A stretch of DNA of 43,206 bases from NCBI GenBank assembly GCA_902530715.1, contig CACABD010000002.1, positions 7,501 to 50,706 on the forward strand, given 5' to 3'. The stretch is from an uncultured Pelagibacteraceae bacterium. GTDB taxonomy: Bacteria > Pseudomonadota > Alphaproteobacteria > Pelagibacterales > Pelagibacteraceae. The position numbers were made by a program, and so were the translations under genes. The notes below the pieces were generated by a model. The model saw only the letters and a program-made list of their open reading frames with translations. It was not told the origin of the DNA and did no database searches. Positions within the stretch are counted from its first letter, which is position 1. Every line of letters begins with the position of its first letter. Positions 14,267 to 23,508 of this stretch are shown piece by piece.

Positions 14267-15370
14267 TTGAAATAGAGATATTGATAAGATACTAAACAAA
14301 ATTATTAGTGTAAAAATATAAGTCTTATTTTTTCCAAATTTTTCTTTAACATTAAAAATATTGGTAACTTTGCCAGAAAATAAATCATCAGAGGATAATA
14401 GGTTTTTTGAAAGGCCTTTATCTCTCCCAATATTTAGATACTTATCCTTCCTATGTTCAATAATTTCTTGTCTGGACATAGTTGTCAGTTCTTCTAAATT
14501 TTTACTTATTGATTTTTTTACTTTTAAGAGTGTTAACTCTCTGTCTCTGTGAGCGCCCCCGTTTGGCTCAGATATGACTTCATCAATAATTTTTAATTCT
14601 AGTAAATCTTTAGATGTGAGTTTCATTGCAGTTGCAGCTTCTAAAGTTTTTTTAGGATCTCTCCATAATATTGACGCACATCCCTCTGGTGAAATAACTG
14701 AATAAATAGCGTTTTCGAACATTAAAATTTTACTTGATGATGCTAAGGCGATTGCTCCACCAGATCCGCCTTCGCCTATAATTATTGATATAGTTGGAAC
14801 ACTTATACTTAAAGAACACTCTATCGATTTCGCTATCGCTTCTGCTTGACCTCTTTCCTCAGCACCCACACCTGGGTATGCTCCTGGTGTATCAATAAAT
14901 ATTATTACAGGTAAACCAAATTTATCTGCAATTTTCATTAATCTAATCGATTTTCTGTATCCCTCTGGTCTCATCATGCCAAAATTTCTTTCTATTCTAG
15001 TATCCAAATCATCGCCCTTTTCTTGTCCAATAATCATGACTGAGTGTCCTTCAAAATTTGCTAGACCTGCGATGGATGACTTATCTTCACCAAATAATCG
15101 GTCTCCGGATAAAGGGAAAAAGTTCTCAAAAAGATTATCAATAAAAAATTTAGATTTTGGTCTCTCCTCGTGTCTGGCAACTAAAGTTGTTTGCCAAGGA
15201 TCAAGATTAGAGTAAATATCTTTTAATTTTTTGTCTAAATCTGATTGCAATTTGTCAATTCTATCAGTATTAACAGAAGATATCCCTCCATTGTTATATG
15301 GATCTTTTAGTTTATCAATTTCTGCTTCAATATTTTTTATTTCGTTTTCAAAATTTAAATAGCTTTTCAT
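14252..15370 (-). CDS. accA: Acetyl-CoA carboxylase carboxyltransferase subunit alpha with extra C-terminal hydrophobic segment
   Basis: 372 aa; IGEGGSGGAIALA, SVISPEGCASILWRD; C-terminus NKTYIFTLIILFSILSISLFQLYFR. Confidence 0.95.
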   Translation of the reverse strand: MKSYLNFENEIKNIEAEIDKLKDPYNNGGISSVNTDRIDKLQSDLDKKLKDIYSNLDPWQTTLVARHEERPKSKFFIDNLFENFFPLSGDRLFGEDKSSIAGLANFEGHSVMIIGQEKGDDLDTRIERNFGMMRPEGYRKSIRLMKIADKFGLPVIIFIDTPGAYPGVGAEERGQAEAIAKSIECSLSISVPTISIIIGEGGSGGAIALASSSKILMFENAIYSVISPEGCASILWRDPKKTLEAATAMKLTSKDLLELKIIDEVISEPNGGAHRDRELTLLKVKKSISKNLEELTTMSRQEIIEHRKDKYLNIGRDKGLSKNLLSSDDLFSGKVTNIFNVKEKFGKNKTYIFTLIILFSILSISLFQLYFR

Positions 15371-15476
15371 GTATAGTAATATTCATTATTTTTAAAAAAA
15401 GGCAATATAATGATTGTTATAATATTAACATAAATAATCCTTGTAAATATAGATTTAAATAAAATACTATAGAAGC

Positions 15477-17633
15477 ATGAATAAAAATCTAAATCAATAT
15501 AAGCCTGTTAGAAAATTGTTTGTGAGCAAAATTTTGTATAATTTTGTTAATAAGGAGCTATTGAGGAAAACAAAAATTAAACCTAAGCAGTTTTGGCATG
15601 GTTTAGACAGATCGCTATATCAATTAAGACTTAAAAATGAAAAATTATTACAAACAAGATCAAATATACAAAATTTAATAAATTACTGGCACATAAATAA
15701 TAAAGGCAAAAAATTTAATTTTAATAAGTATAAAAAATTTCTTTTAGAAATTGGTTACTTAAAAAAAAAAAGTAACAACTTTAAGATACAAACTAAAAAT
15801 GTTGATGACGAAATCGCAAAAATACCTGGGCCTCAGTTAGTGGTTCCTATATCTAATGCTAGATATGCTTTAAATGCAGCTAACGCTAGATGGGGTAGTT
15901 TATATGATGCTCTTTATGGGACTGATGCTATAGGTTCGGTAAAATTAGAGAATAGATATAATCCTGTACGGGGAGGAAAAGTAATTAGATATTGTAGAGA
16001 TTTTTTAGATGAAATTTTTCCGCTTAAAAATGGCTCATGGAAAAAAATTAATGATTTAAAAATAGTTAGGCATAAGCTTATATTAAAAATTAATAATAAA
16101 ATTGTAAGTCTTAAAAATATAAAACAATATAAGGGATATAGATCTAGTAATAGAAAATTGAAAGGTGTCCTTTTAGTAAATAATAATCTACATGTTGAAT
16201 TAATAATAAACCCTTACGCTTTTAGTGCTAACAATGATCCTATAGGTCTTAGTGATTTAGTTATAGAGTCAGCTGTATCCACAATTATTGATCATGAAGA
16301 TAGTGTGGCGGCAGTTGATGCTGAAGATAAAGTTTTAGGATACAGAAATTGGTTAGGGTTAATGAAAGGAGATTTAAAAGTAAAATTTGAAAAATTAGGA
16401 AAAAAATACGTAAGAATTTTAAATTCAGATAGAAATTATATTTCTTCTAGTGGAAAAGATATTAAGTTACATGGTAGAGCTTTGCTTCTAAATAGAAATG
16501 TTGGTCATCTAATGAAAACTCCTGCAATTCTTTTTTCAGACAAAACGCAAGTTCCAGAAGGTATTTTAGACGCATTTATTACTTCAGCTGCTTGTCTTCA
16601 TGACTTAAGTGCCAAAAAAAATTCGAAGACAGGCTCTATTTATATAGTTAAACCAAAAATGCACGGTCCAGACGAGGTTTCTTTTGCAGATGAAATATTT
16701 TCAAAAGTTGAGGATGTTTTAAAACTTAAACAAAATACTATAAAAATTGGAATAATGGACGAGGAAAGAAGAACCAGTTCAAATTTAAAACAATGCATAG
16801 AAAAAGTTAAAAAAAGAGTAGTTTTTATTAATACCGGTTTTTTGGATAGAACCGGAGATGAAATGCATACCTCAATGGAGGCGGGTCCAATGATGAGAAA
16901 AGGTGATATGAAGAATTCTAATTGGATAAAGGCATATGAAAATAATAATGTAAAAATTGGATTAGAATGTGGATTTTCAGGAAAAGCCCAAATTGGAAAA
17001 GGGATGTGGGCTGCGCCGGACAAAATGCAAGATATGTTAAATCAAAAAATTGGACATCCAAAATCTGGAGCAAATTGTGCTTGGACACCTTCACCAACAG
17101 CAGCAACTCTTCACGCTATGCATTATCACAAAGTAAATGTCTTTGGTGTACAAAAAAAAATAAGAAAAAAAATTAAATTTGATTTAGAAAAATTATTGAC
17201 CATACCTATTATATCTAAACCAATTTGGAATTTGGATGACATAAGGAATGAATTAGAAAATAATTGTCAAGGAATTTTAGGTTATGTTGTTAGATGGATA
17301 AACAGTGGTGTAGGTTGCTCAAAAGTTCCAGATATAAATAATATTGGTTTAATGGAGGATAGAGCAACTTTAAGAATCTCCTCGCAACATATTGCGAATT
17401 GGCTTCACCACAAAATATGTACTAATGTTCAAGTTTTAGAAACTATGAAAAAAATGGCAAAAATAGTTGATGATCAAAATAAAAGTGATCAAAGATATGA
17501 AAAAATGTCACCAAATTTTGAAAAATCAATAGCTTTTAAGACAGCATGTGATTTAGTTTTTAAAGGAAAAGATCAACCCTCTGGTTATACCGAGCCACTA
17601 TTGCACGCTAACAGATATTTGAAAAAAAATTAA
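15477..17633 (+). CDS. glcB: Malate synthase G
   Basis: 718 aa; NAANARWGSLYDALYGTDAIG, GIMDEERRTSSNL, FINTGFLDRTGDEMHTSMEAGPM. Confidence 0.97.
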   Translation: MNKNLNQYKPVRKLFVSKILYNFVNKELLRKTKIKPKQFWHGLDRSLYQLRLKNEKLLQTRSNIQNLINYWHINNKGKKFNFNKYKKFLLEIGYLKKKSNNFKIQTKNVDDEIAKIPGPQLVVPISNARYALNAANARWGSLYDALYGTDAIGSVKLENRYNPVRGGKVIRYCRDFLDEIFPLKNGSWKKINDLKIVRHKLILKINNKIVSLKNIKQYKGYRSSNRKLKGVLLVNNNLHVELIINPYAFSANNDPIGLSDLVIESAVSTIIDHEDSVAAVDAEDKVLGYRNWLGLMKGDLKVKFEKLGKKYVRILNSDRNYISSSGKDIKLHGRALLLNRNVGHLMKTPAILFSDKTQVPEGILDAFITSAACLHDLSAKKNSKTGSIYIVKPKMHGPDEVSFADEIFSKVEDVLKLKQNTIKIGIMDEERRTSSNLKQCIEKVKKRVVFINTGFLDRTGDEMHTSMEAGPMMRKGDMKNSNWIKAYENNNVKIGLECGFSGKAQIGKGMWAAPDKMQDMLNQKIGHPKSGANCAWTPSPTAATLHAMHYHKVNVFGVQKKIRKKIKFDLEKLLTIPIISKPIWNLDDIRNELENNCQGILGYVVRWINSGVGCSKVPDINNIGLMEDRATLRISSQHIANWLHHKICTNVQVLETMKKMAKIVDDQNKSDQRYEKMSPNFEKSIAFKTACDLVFKGKDQPSGYTEPLLHANRYLKKN

Positions 17634-18235
17634 ATTTGGGTTCGATTTTTAAAAGCTGAAAATAGAGTTCCGTCATCTAAACTTTCGATCTCTCCTCCTA
17701 CCGGGAGTCCTTGAGCTAATTTAGAAATTTTTACATTTGTATTTTTAAGAGTTTCCTCAATAAAAAAAGCTGTAGTTTGTCCCTCGACTGTTGCACTTGT
17801 CGCAACAATAACTTCCTCTATTTTTTGTTTTTTTACTCTTTCCTTAAGTGAATCGATAAGCACCCTTTGACTTTTATCGATTGTTCCAGAAATTGTCCCC
17901 CCTAAAATATGGAAATAACCGCTAAAAATATTTGTGCTTTCTATGCTCCATTGATCTGCAATATTTTCGACTACACATATTTTAGAAAATTTTTTTTGTA
18001 AATTACAACAATTTTCACATCCTCTACGTTCTTCTTTTAGCGATTTTAGCGTGCCACAATAATTACACCTTGAAATATTTTTATATACATTTGCTAAAGC
18101 ATTTATTGTAGGTTTCATAATTTCATCTTTGTTGTTTATAAGTTTTAGAATTATCCTTTTTGCAGACTTCGGTCCCAATCCTGGAAATTTTGATACTGCC
18201 TTTATTAGTTCATCAATTTCTTTTAATTCCATCAT
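17630..18235 (-). CDS. recR: Recombination protein RecR
   Basis: 201 aa; FPGLGPKSAKRI, four-Cys zinc finger, YFHILGGTISGT Toprim. Confidence 0.96.
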   Translation of the reverse strand: MMELKEIDELIKAVSKFPGLGPKSAKRIILKLINNKDEIMKPTINALANVYKNISRCNYCGTLKSLKEERRGCENCCNLQKKFSKICVVENIADQWSIESTNIFSGYFHILGGTISGTIDKSQRVLIDSLKERVKKQKIEEVIVATSATVEGQTTAFFIEETLKNTNVKISKLAQGLPVGGEIESLDDGTLFSAFKNRTQI

Positions 18236-18238
18236 AAT

Positions 18239-18565
18239 TTATAAAGGCCATTTAAAACCCGGTATTCCAAAACCACCGGTGACTTTAGAAAGTTCATCTG
18301 AGGTTTTCGTTTTTAAATTATTTTTTGCATTATTATGAGCCGCAATAATTAAATCTTCTAACAGAGACTTGTCTTCTTTAAAAATGTTATCTGAGATATA
18401 TAAACTTTCAATTTCACCATCTCCATTTAAAACTATTTTAACATCTCCTCCGCCAGATGAGCCCTCTGCTTTAATATTTTTTATTTTTTCTTGGCTTTCT
18501 TTAACCTTTGACTCTATTTCTTTTGCTTTTTCTAATATTTTATTGAAATCATTCATTATTTTCAT
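18239..18565 (-). CDS. YbaB/EbfC nucleoid-associated protein
   Basis: 108 aa; lies between recR and dnaX; GGFGIPGFKWP C-terminus. Confidence 0.92.
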   Translation of the reverse strand: MKIMNDFNKILEKAKEIESKVKESQEKIKNIKAEGSSGGGDVKIVLNGDGEIESLYISDNIFKEDKSLLEDLIIAAHNNAKNNLKTKTSDELSKVTGGFGIPGFKWPL

Positions 18566-20228
18566 CCTTCAAATTTTCTACATTAATAACTTCAAGATCC
18601 GGAAATAGAGTAATTGCTTTTTTGTATTCATTAGAATTTTTTAGAACCTTTAAATCATTTTTTTTATTATTTATTTCTAATTCTTTCTTTGTTATTGATC
18701 CAATTTTTTTAGATAAGGTAATAATCCATCTCTCACCAGTCCAATCTAACAATTTAGATGTTAAATTCTTAATAAAGTTTTTATCCAAGTTTTCATTAAA
18801 AGAGATCTCAATATTTTTATTCTTAAAACTAATTAGGTTGACATTATTTTCTAATTCAAATTTTAATTTAATTTCTTTTTTTGATGTACAAATTAATATT
18901 AAGTCTGAAAACGAGTTTATATTTGTTTTATCTAATAATTTTTGATCATCTATTTCAATCTTTTCTTGCTCTTGTGAAGAAAACTTAATTTGATTAACTG
19001 TTTTATTATCATTGTTATCTTTGTCTAATTTATCTTTATAAGCTTTATCTATTAATTGACTTTTTTGGATGTTATTTTCATCATTTAAATTCTTATTAGG
19101 TGTAATTTCTTCCAGATTTTCTTTGTTTAAGTACATTAATCTAATCAAAAACATTTCTACTGCCAGGTGTTGGTTTGAAACTAAGTTGATTTCACCTATT
19201 ATGTTTACAGAAAATTCCCAGAATAACAATAATGTCTTATTATCAACTTTATTCGCCAAGTTCTCAATTCTTTTTTTATCAGTATCTGAAAAATCTAAAG
19301 ACGAATTAAGATCATTTATATTTTTGTAATTTTTTATACAGTAGAGTATTTCAAGAAAATTATTTATAAATAGTTTTGGTTCTATTCCTTGATTGTAAAT
19401 ATTTTTATATAATTCTAAAACTTTTTCCTCATTGCCGTTTAATATCTCATAAATAATATCTAAAACATAACTTTTATCAAAATAGCCAAATATTTCTTGA
19501 GCAGATTTTAAATCCAATTTACCTCCATCTTCTTCGATGCTTAGTAATATTCTATCAAGTAAAGATAAAGAATCTCTCACTGATCCTTCAGATATTCTAA
19601 CAATAAGTTTCAATATCTCCTCATTCAAATTTTTTTTTTCTGCTGAGACCACTTTTTTTAAAAAGTTTAGTAATTCATCAAAGTTTATTCTTATTAAATC
19701 AAACCTTTGACATCTAGAAAGTACTGTAATCGGTATTTTATTAACTTCAGTAGTTGCAAATATAAATTTTAAATATTCAGGCGGCTCTTCTAAGGTTTTA
19801 AGCAAGGCATTAAATGCTTGCTTACTCAACATATGCACCTCATCAATTATAAATATCTTATATTTTGATGATGTTGGTCCATATCTTGAAAACTCAATAA
19901 GATCTCTAACATCATCTACTCCTGTTTTACTAGCAGCATCCATCTCAAGAACGTCTATATGTCTAGACTCTGAAATTTGATTACAATTATCGCACGTATT
20001 ATTTAAACAATTATTTTTTTTTTTATCTAAACAATTAAGAGATTTAGCTAAAATTCTTGCAATTGTAGTTTTTCCAACACCTCTTATACCTGTAAATAAA
20101 AATGCGTTTGGAATTTTGTTTAATGAAATTGATTTTTTTATTGCCTCCACAATGATATTTTGCCCGACTAGTTCATCAAAAACTTGGGGTCTATATTTTA
20201 AGGCTAATACTTTTTTATTTGTTTTCAT
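18549..20228 (-). CDS. dnaX: DNA polymerase III subunit gamma/tau
   Basis: ORF track gives 18549-20246; start placed at MKTNKKVLALKYRPQVFDELVG (20228) because the six upstream codons overlap the SRP RNA. GIRGVGKTTIARILAKSLNC, IIDEVHMLSKQAFNALLKTLEEPP. Confidence 0.95.
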   Translation of the reverse strand: MKTNKKVLALKYRPQVFDELVGQNIIVEAIKKSISLNKIPNAFLFTGIRGVGKTTIARILAKSLNCLDKKKNNCLNNTCDNCNQISESRHIDVLEMDAASKTGVDDVRDLIEFSRYGPTSSKYKIFIIDEVHMLSKQAFNALLKTLEEPPEYLKFIFATTEVNKIPITVLSRCQRFDLIRINFDELLNFLKKVVSAEKKNLNEEILKLIVRISEGSVRDSLSLLDRILLSIEEDGGKLDLKSAQEIFGYFDKSYVLDIIYEILNGNEEKVLELYKNIYNQGIEPKLFINNFLEILYCIKNYKNINDLNSSLDFSDTDKKRIENLANKVDNKTLLLFWEFSVNIIGEINLVSNQHLAVEMFLIRLMYLNKENLEEITPNKNLNDENNIQKSQLIDKAYKDKLDKDNNDNKTVNQIKFSSQEQEKIEIDDQKLLDKTNINSFSDLILICTSKKEIKLKFELENNVNLISFKNKNIEISFNENLDKNFIKNLTSKLLDWTGERWIITLSKKIGSITKKELEINNKKNDLKVLKNSNEYKKAITLFPDLEVINVENLKDENNE

Positions 20229-20234
20229 TTTAAA

Positions 20235-20320
20235 GGGACCAGCCAACCTGGAAAATACTCATTACCCTTGCTCTTTTTCAAGCCTGGGGGAGTTCATGGT
20301 AATACCACCTGGATGGCCCC
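20235..20320 (-). ncRNA. ffs: Signal recognition particle RNA, small bacterial type
   Basis: Reverse complement GGGGCCATCCAGGTGGTATTACCATGAACTCCCCCAGGCTTGAAAAAGAGCAAGGGTAATGAGTATTTTCCAGGTTGGCTGGTCCC: alphaproteobacterial 4.5S core (AGG...AGCA symmetric loop, GAAA tetraloop on a CTT/AAG stem), upstream of dnaX. Ends approximate. Confidence 0.9.
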
Positions 20321-20369
20321 AAATTTATTATAACAGTTCTATTTTCTAGTCTACAACAAAAGTTTTTAA

Positions 20370-21203
20370 TTATTTTATATTTCTATACTCACTTGCTTCA
20401 TAAACTCCGAGTATATCTAAATTAACAGTATGAAAACCTAGTTCTTCCAAAGACTTTTGGATTTTTGGATCTTCTATATGGCCGTACATATCACAAATAA
20501 ATAGATACTGCTCAAAACTATTTTGGTCTGAAAAACTCTCCAACTTACTTAAATTGACATTGTTTGTGGCAAAACCTCCAAGACATTTGTAAAGAGCTGC
20601 AGGTTTATTCTTAACTTTGAATATACAACTTGTAATATAATTCTTATTTTCAAGCTCTGGGTGCAATTTTTTTTTACCCATGATTAAAAATCTTGTTACA
20701 TTGCTTTTATTATCCTCAATATTTTTTTTTACAATTTTCAAATTATAAATTTTTGCAGCAAGTTCAGATGCGATAGCTGCTTCATTTTTTAATTTTTTTT
20801 CACTTATATACTTTGCGCTACCAGCAGTATCTGCTGCAATTATTGGTTCAAATTTATTTAAATTAATTAATTTTTGGCATTGCGATATAGCTTGAGAATG
20901 TGATCTAACCGATTTAACGTTTTTCATTTCATTATCATTTAATATCATTAAGTTATGCTTTATCTCTTGAAAATGTTCTGCATAAATTTGTAGTTTATAT
21001 TTATTTATCAAATATTGAATATCAGCTACTCTTCCTGCGATAGAATTTTCTACTGGTATTATTGTTTTATATTTCTCATCTTCGTAACATTTTTTAAAAC
21101 AGTCCTCAAAAGTATTGCAAGGTATAAATTCACTTTTTGGATATATTCTTTCTGCTGCTAAATGAGAATAAGCGCCTGGAGATCCTTGATAAACAATTTT
21201 CAT
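20370..21203 (-). CDS. pheA: Prephenate dehydratase
   Basis: 277 aa; GSPGAYSHLAAERIYP, VENSIAGRV, NVTRFLIMG, C-terminal ACT domain. Confidence 0.93.
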   Translation of the reverse strand: MKIVYQGSPGAYSHLAAERIYPKSEFIPCNTFEDCFKKCYEDEKYKTIIPVENSIAGRVADIQYLINKYKLQIYAEHFQEIKHNLMILNDNEMKNVKSVRSHSQAISQCQKLINLNKFEPIIAADTAGSAKYISEKKLKNEAAIASELAAKIYNLKIVKKNIEDNKSNVTRFLIMGKKKLHPELENKNYITSCIFKVKNKPAALYKCLGGFATNNVNLSKLESFSDQNSFEQYLFICDMYGHIEDPKIQKSLEELGFHTVNLDILGVYEASEYRNIK

Positions 21204-21946
21204 AATTTCTTGATTTTATATTCCATAATTTTTTTTATTTCTACATAATCCTGAACTGTATCAATGCCAAAGGACTTATTTTTACTGAAAACAACATCTA
21301 TATTAATGCTATTATCAATTGCCCTTAATTGTTCGAGCCTATGTTTAATTTCATTCTTTGATTGATTTAAGCTCACAAATTTTTTTAAAATAGATGTCCT
21401 AAATTGATATATCCCAATATGACCGTAAGTATTTTTTTTGGGATGTTTACATTTTCTTAAAAATTTTTTTGCTCTTGATATTTTTTTTTTTTCTATATTG
21501 TCTTTGGTAATTACTTTAACAATACTTTTATCTATAAAATCATTTTTAGTAATTTTATTTCCCAGTGTACCAATATCTGAATTTTTCGAAATTATATTAT
21601 TATTTAAATTAACAATATCTTTGGGATTAATAAAAGGTTCATCTCCTTGAAGGTTAATAATATATTCACAATTAAATTTTTCACTGATTTTTTTATATGC
21701 TTCAAATATTCTATCTGTGCCGGTTTTATGTTTTTTTTTGGTTAAAATAAATTTACCTTTGATTTTTGAAATCTCATTAGCAATTTCCTTATCTCCTGTA
21801 GCTACATAAACCTTGCCAACTTTAGACTCTATTGCTCTTTTATAAACATGCTGAATTATTGATAAATTGCCTATTTTTATCAAAGGTTTATTAGGAAGGC
21901 GAGTTGCGCTCAATCTTGACGGTATTATAATGATAGTTTTAGACAT
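21200..21946 (-). CDS. kdsB: 3-deoxy-manno-octulosonate cytidylyltransferase
   Basis: ORF to 21979; likely start MSKTIIIIPSRLSATRLPNKPL at 21946; NLQGDEPFI motif. Confidence 0.94.
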   Translation of the reverse strand: MSKTIIIIPSRLSATRLPNKPLIKIGNLSIIQHVYKRAIESKVGKVYVATGDKEIANEISKIKGKFILTKKKHKTGTDRIFEAYKKISEKFNCEYIINLQGDEPFINPKDIVNLNNNIISKNSDIGTLGNKITKNDFIDKSIVKVITKDNIEKKKISRAKKFLRKCKHPKKNTYGHIGIYQFRTSILKKFVSLNQSKNEIKHRLEQLRAIDNSINIDVVFSKNKSFGIDTVQDYVEIKKIMEYKIKKL

Positions 21947-22019
21947 AAATTGTAAAATTTGTGCGTCTATGAGACGCAAACTTTTTTTTAGTTAGTTTTT
22001 TTTTCAATTAACATGTTAT

Positions 22020-22586
22020 ATGTGTTTTATACATAGAATAATGGATTCCTTTGAGTTAAATAAAATAATTGCTTCAATACTACTTGTTGCACTATTAATA
22101 ATAGGTATTAGTAAAATTTCAAACATCATATTTAAAGTAGATAAACTTGAAAATTCAGCTTACAAAGTAGAGCTTCCAGACAGCGATACAAAGAAAATAG
22201 ACGATGGTGAAATTAAGAAGGTTGAGGAAAAAGTGGATATTTCAGCACTAATGGCTTTAGCCGATATTAATCATGGAGAAAAGGTTTTTAAAAAATGTTC
22301 GGCATGTCACTCGATAGAGGCTGGTGGAGGAAATAATATAGGTCCAGCTTTATATAATGTTGTGGGAAGAAAAATTGCGGCAATACAAGATTACAAATAT
22401 TCAAAAGCCTTAACGAATTACAAAAAAAACTGGACTTTTGAGGAATTAAACGGTTTTTTAATAAAACCACAAAAATGGATTAAAGGTACAAAAATGGCTT
22501 ACGCTGGATTAAGGAAAGAAAAAGATAGAGCCTCGGTTATTTTATATTTAAATAAGTACTCAGATAATCCACTACCTTTACCTTAA
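22020..22586 (+). CDS. Membrane-anchored c-type cytochrome (CycM-like)
   Basis: 188 aa; N-terminal TM segment, KCSACHSIEAGG heme site, KWIKGTKMAYAGL axial Met region. Confidence 0.92.
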   Translation: MCFIHRIMDSFELNKIIASILLVALLIIGISKISNIIFKVDKLENSAYKVELPDSDTKKIDDGEIKKVEEKVDISALMALADINHGEKVFKKCSACHSIEAGGGNNIGPALYNVVGRKIAAIQDYKYSKALTNYKKNWTFEELNGFLIKPQKWIKGTKMAYAGLRKEKDRASVILYLNKYSDNPLPLP

Positions 22587-23507
22587 TTTTCCAAAACAAT
22601 ATAGTAATATGCTTTTTTGAACGTGAACTCTATTCAAAGCTTGTTGCCAAACACACGATCTCTTTCCTAAGAAAATTTCATCCGTAACTTCATTGCCTCG
22701 AGGTAAACAATGTAAAAAAATACAATCTTTTTTTGCATAGCTAAACAATTTCTTATTAATTTTAAAATTTTTAAATTCTTTTAATTTATTTTTTTTATTA
22801 ACTTTATCGTTAAGAGATATAACCTTATCTGAAAATATTACGTCAGCGTTGTGAACCGCTTTTACAGGATCATTATAAATATAAATTTTTCTCTTATTTT
22901 TTTTTACCCAATTTATAACATCTAACTTTGGTTGAAACTTTTTGGGGCAACCTATACGTAAATTAAATGAAAGTTTTACAGATGCTGCAATTAAACTATT
23001 TAAAACATTATTAGAATCTCCAATCCAGCAGATATTCAAATTTGAAATAGATTTTTTTTTAATTTCTTCAACTGTAAAAATATCTGACAGTACTTGTGTT
23101 GGATGAGACGATGGGCTTAAACCATTAATCACTGGGATTGAAAGATATTTTTTGAAATTTTCTAATTTGTTATCATCATCGGTTCTGAGCATAAATCCAT
23201 CGCCATAGGTCGACAAAATTTTAGCTGTATCTGCTATACTTTCACCGCCTTGCCCAAGATGAAGTTCGTTTGATCTCAAAGTAATTGTGCCACCACCTAA
23301 CTGTTTGATTGCTAAATAAAAACTCAATCGAGTCCTTAAGCTTGATTTTTCAAACATCTGTATTAATAATTTGCCTCTAAGAGGTGATCCTTTGTCAACT
23401 TCTAAGGTATTTAATTTTTTTCTGTAATTTTTTCTTTTTTTAGCATCTAAGATAATATTTCTTAAATCTTTAGTTTTAATATCTTTTAAATCAATAAAAT
23501 GTTTCAT
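22578..23507 (-). CDS. argF: Ornithine carbamoyltransferase
   Basis: 309 aa; FEKSSLRTRLSF, SSHPTQVLSDI, HCLPRGNEVTDEIF. Confidence 0.94.
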   Translation of the reverse strand: MKHFIDLKDIKTKDLRNIILDAKKRKNYRKKLNTLEVDKGSPLRGKLLIQMFEKSSLRTRLSFYLAIKQLGGGTITLRSNELHLGQGGESIADTAKILSTYGDGFMLRTDDDNKLENFKKYLSIPVINGLSPSSHPTQVLSDIFTVEEIKKKSISNLNICWIGDSNNVLNSLIAASVKLSFNLRIGCPKKFQPKLDVINWVKKNKRKIYIYNDPVKAVHNADVIFSDKVISLNDKVNKKNKLKEFKNFKINKKLFSYAKKDCIFLHCLPRGNEVTDEIFLGKRSCVWQQALNRVHVQKSILLYCFGKLR

Positions 23508-23508
23508 A

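Noticed and set aside
21963-21990. Hairpin tgcgtc-tatga-gacgca followed by T8 between kdsB and the cytochrome c gene, as a + strand terminator
   Set aside because: No + strand gene ends here (the flanking genes are divergent). It could be a real attenuator or chance; the 6-bp stem is too weak to call.
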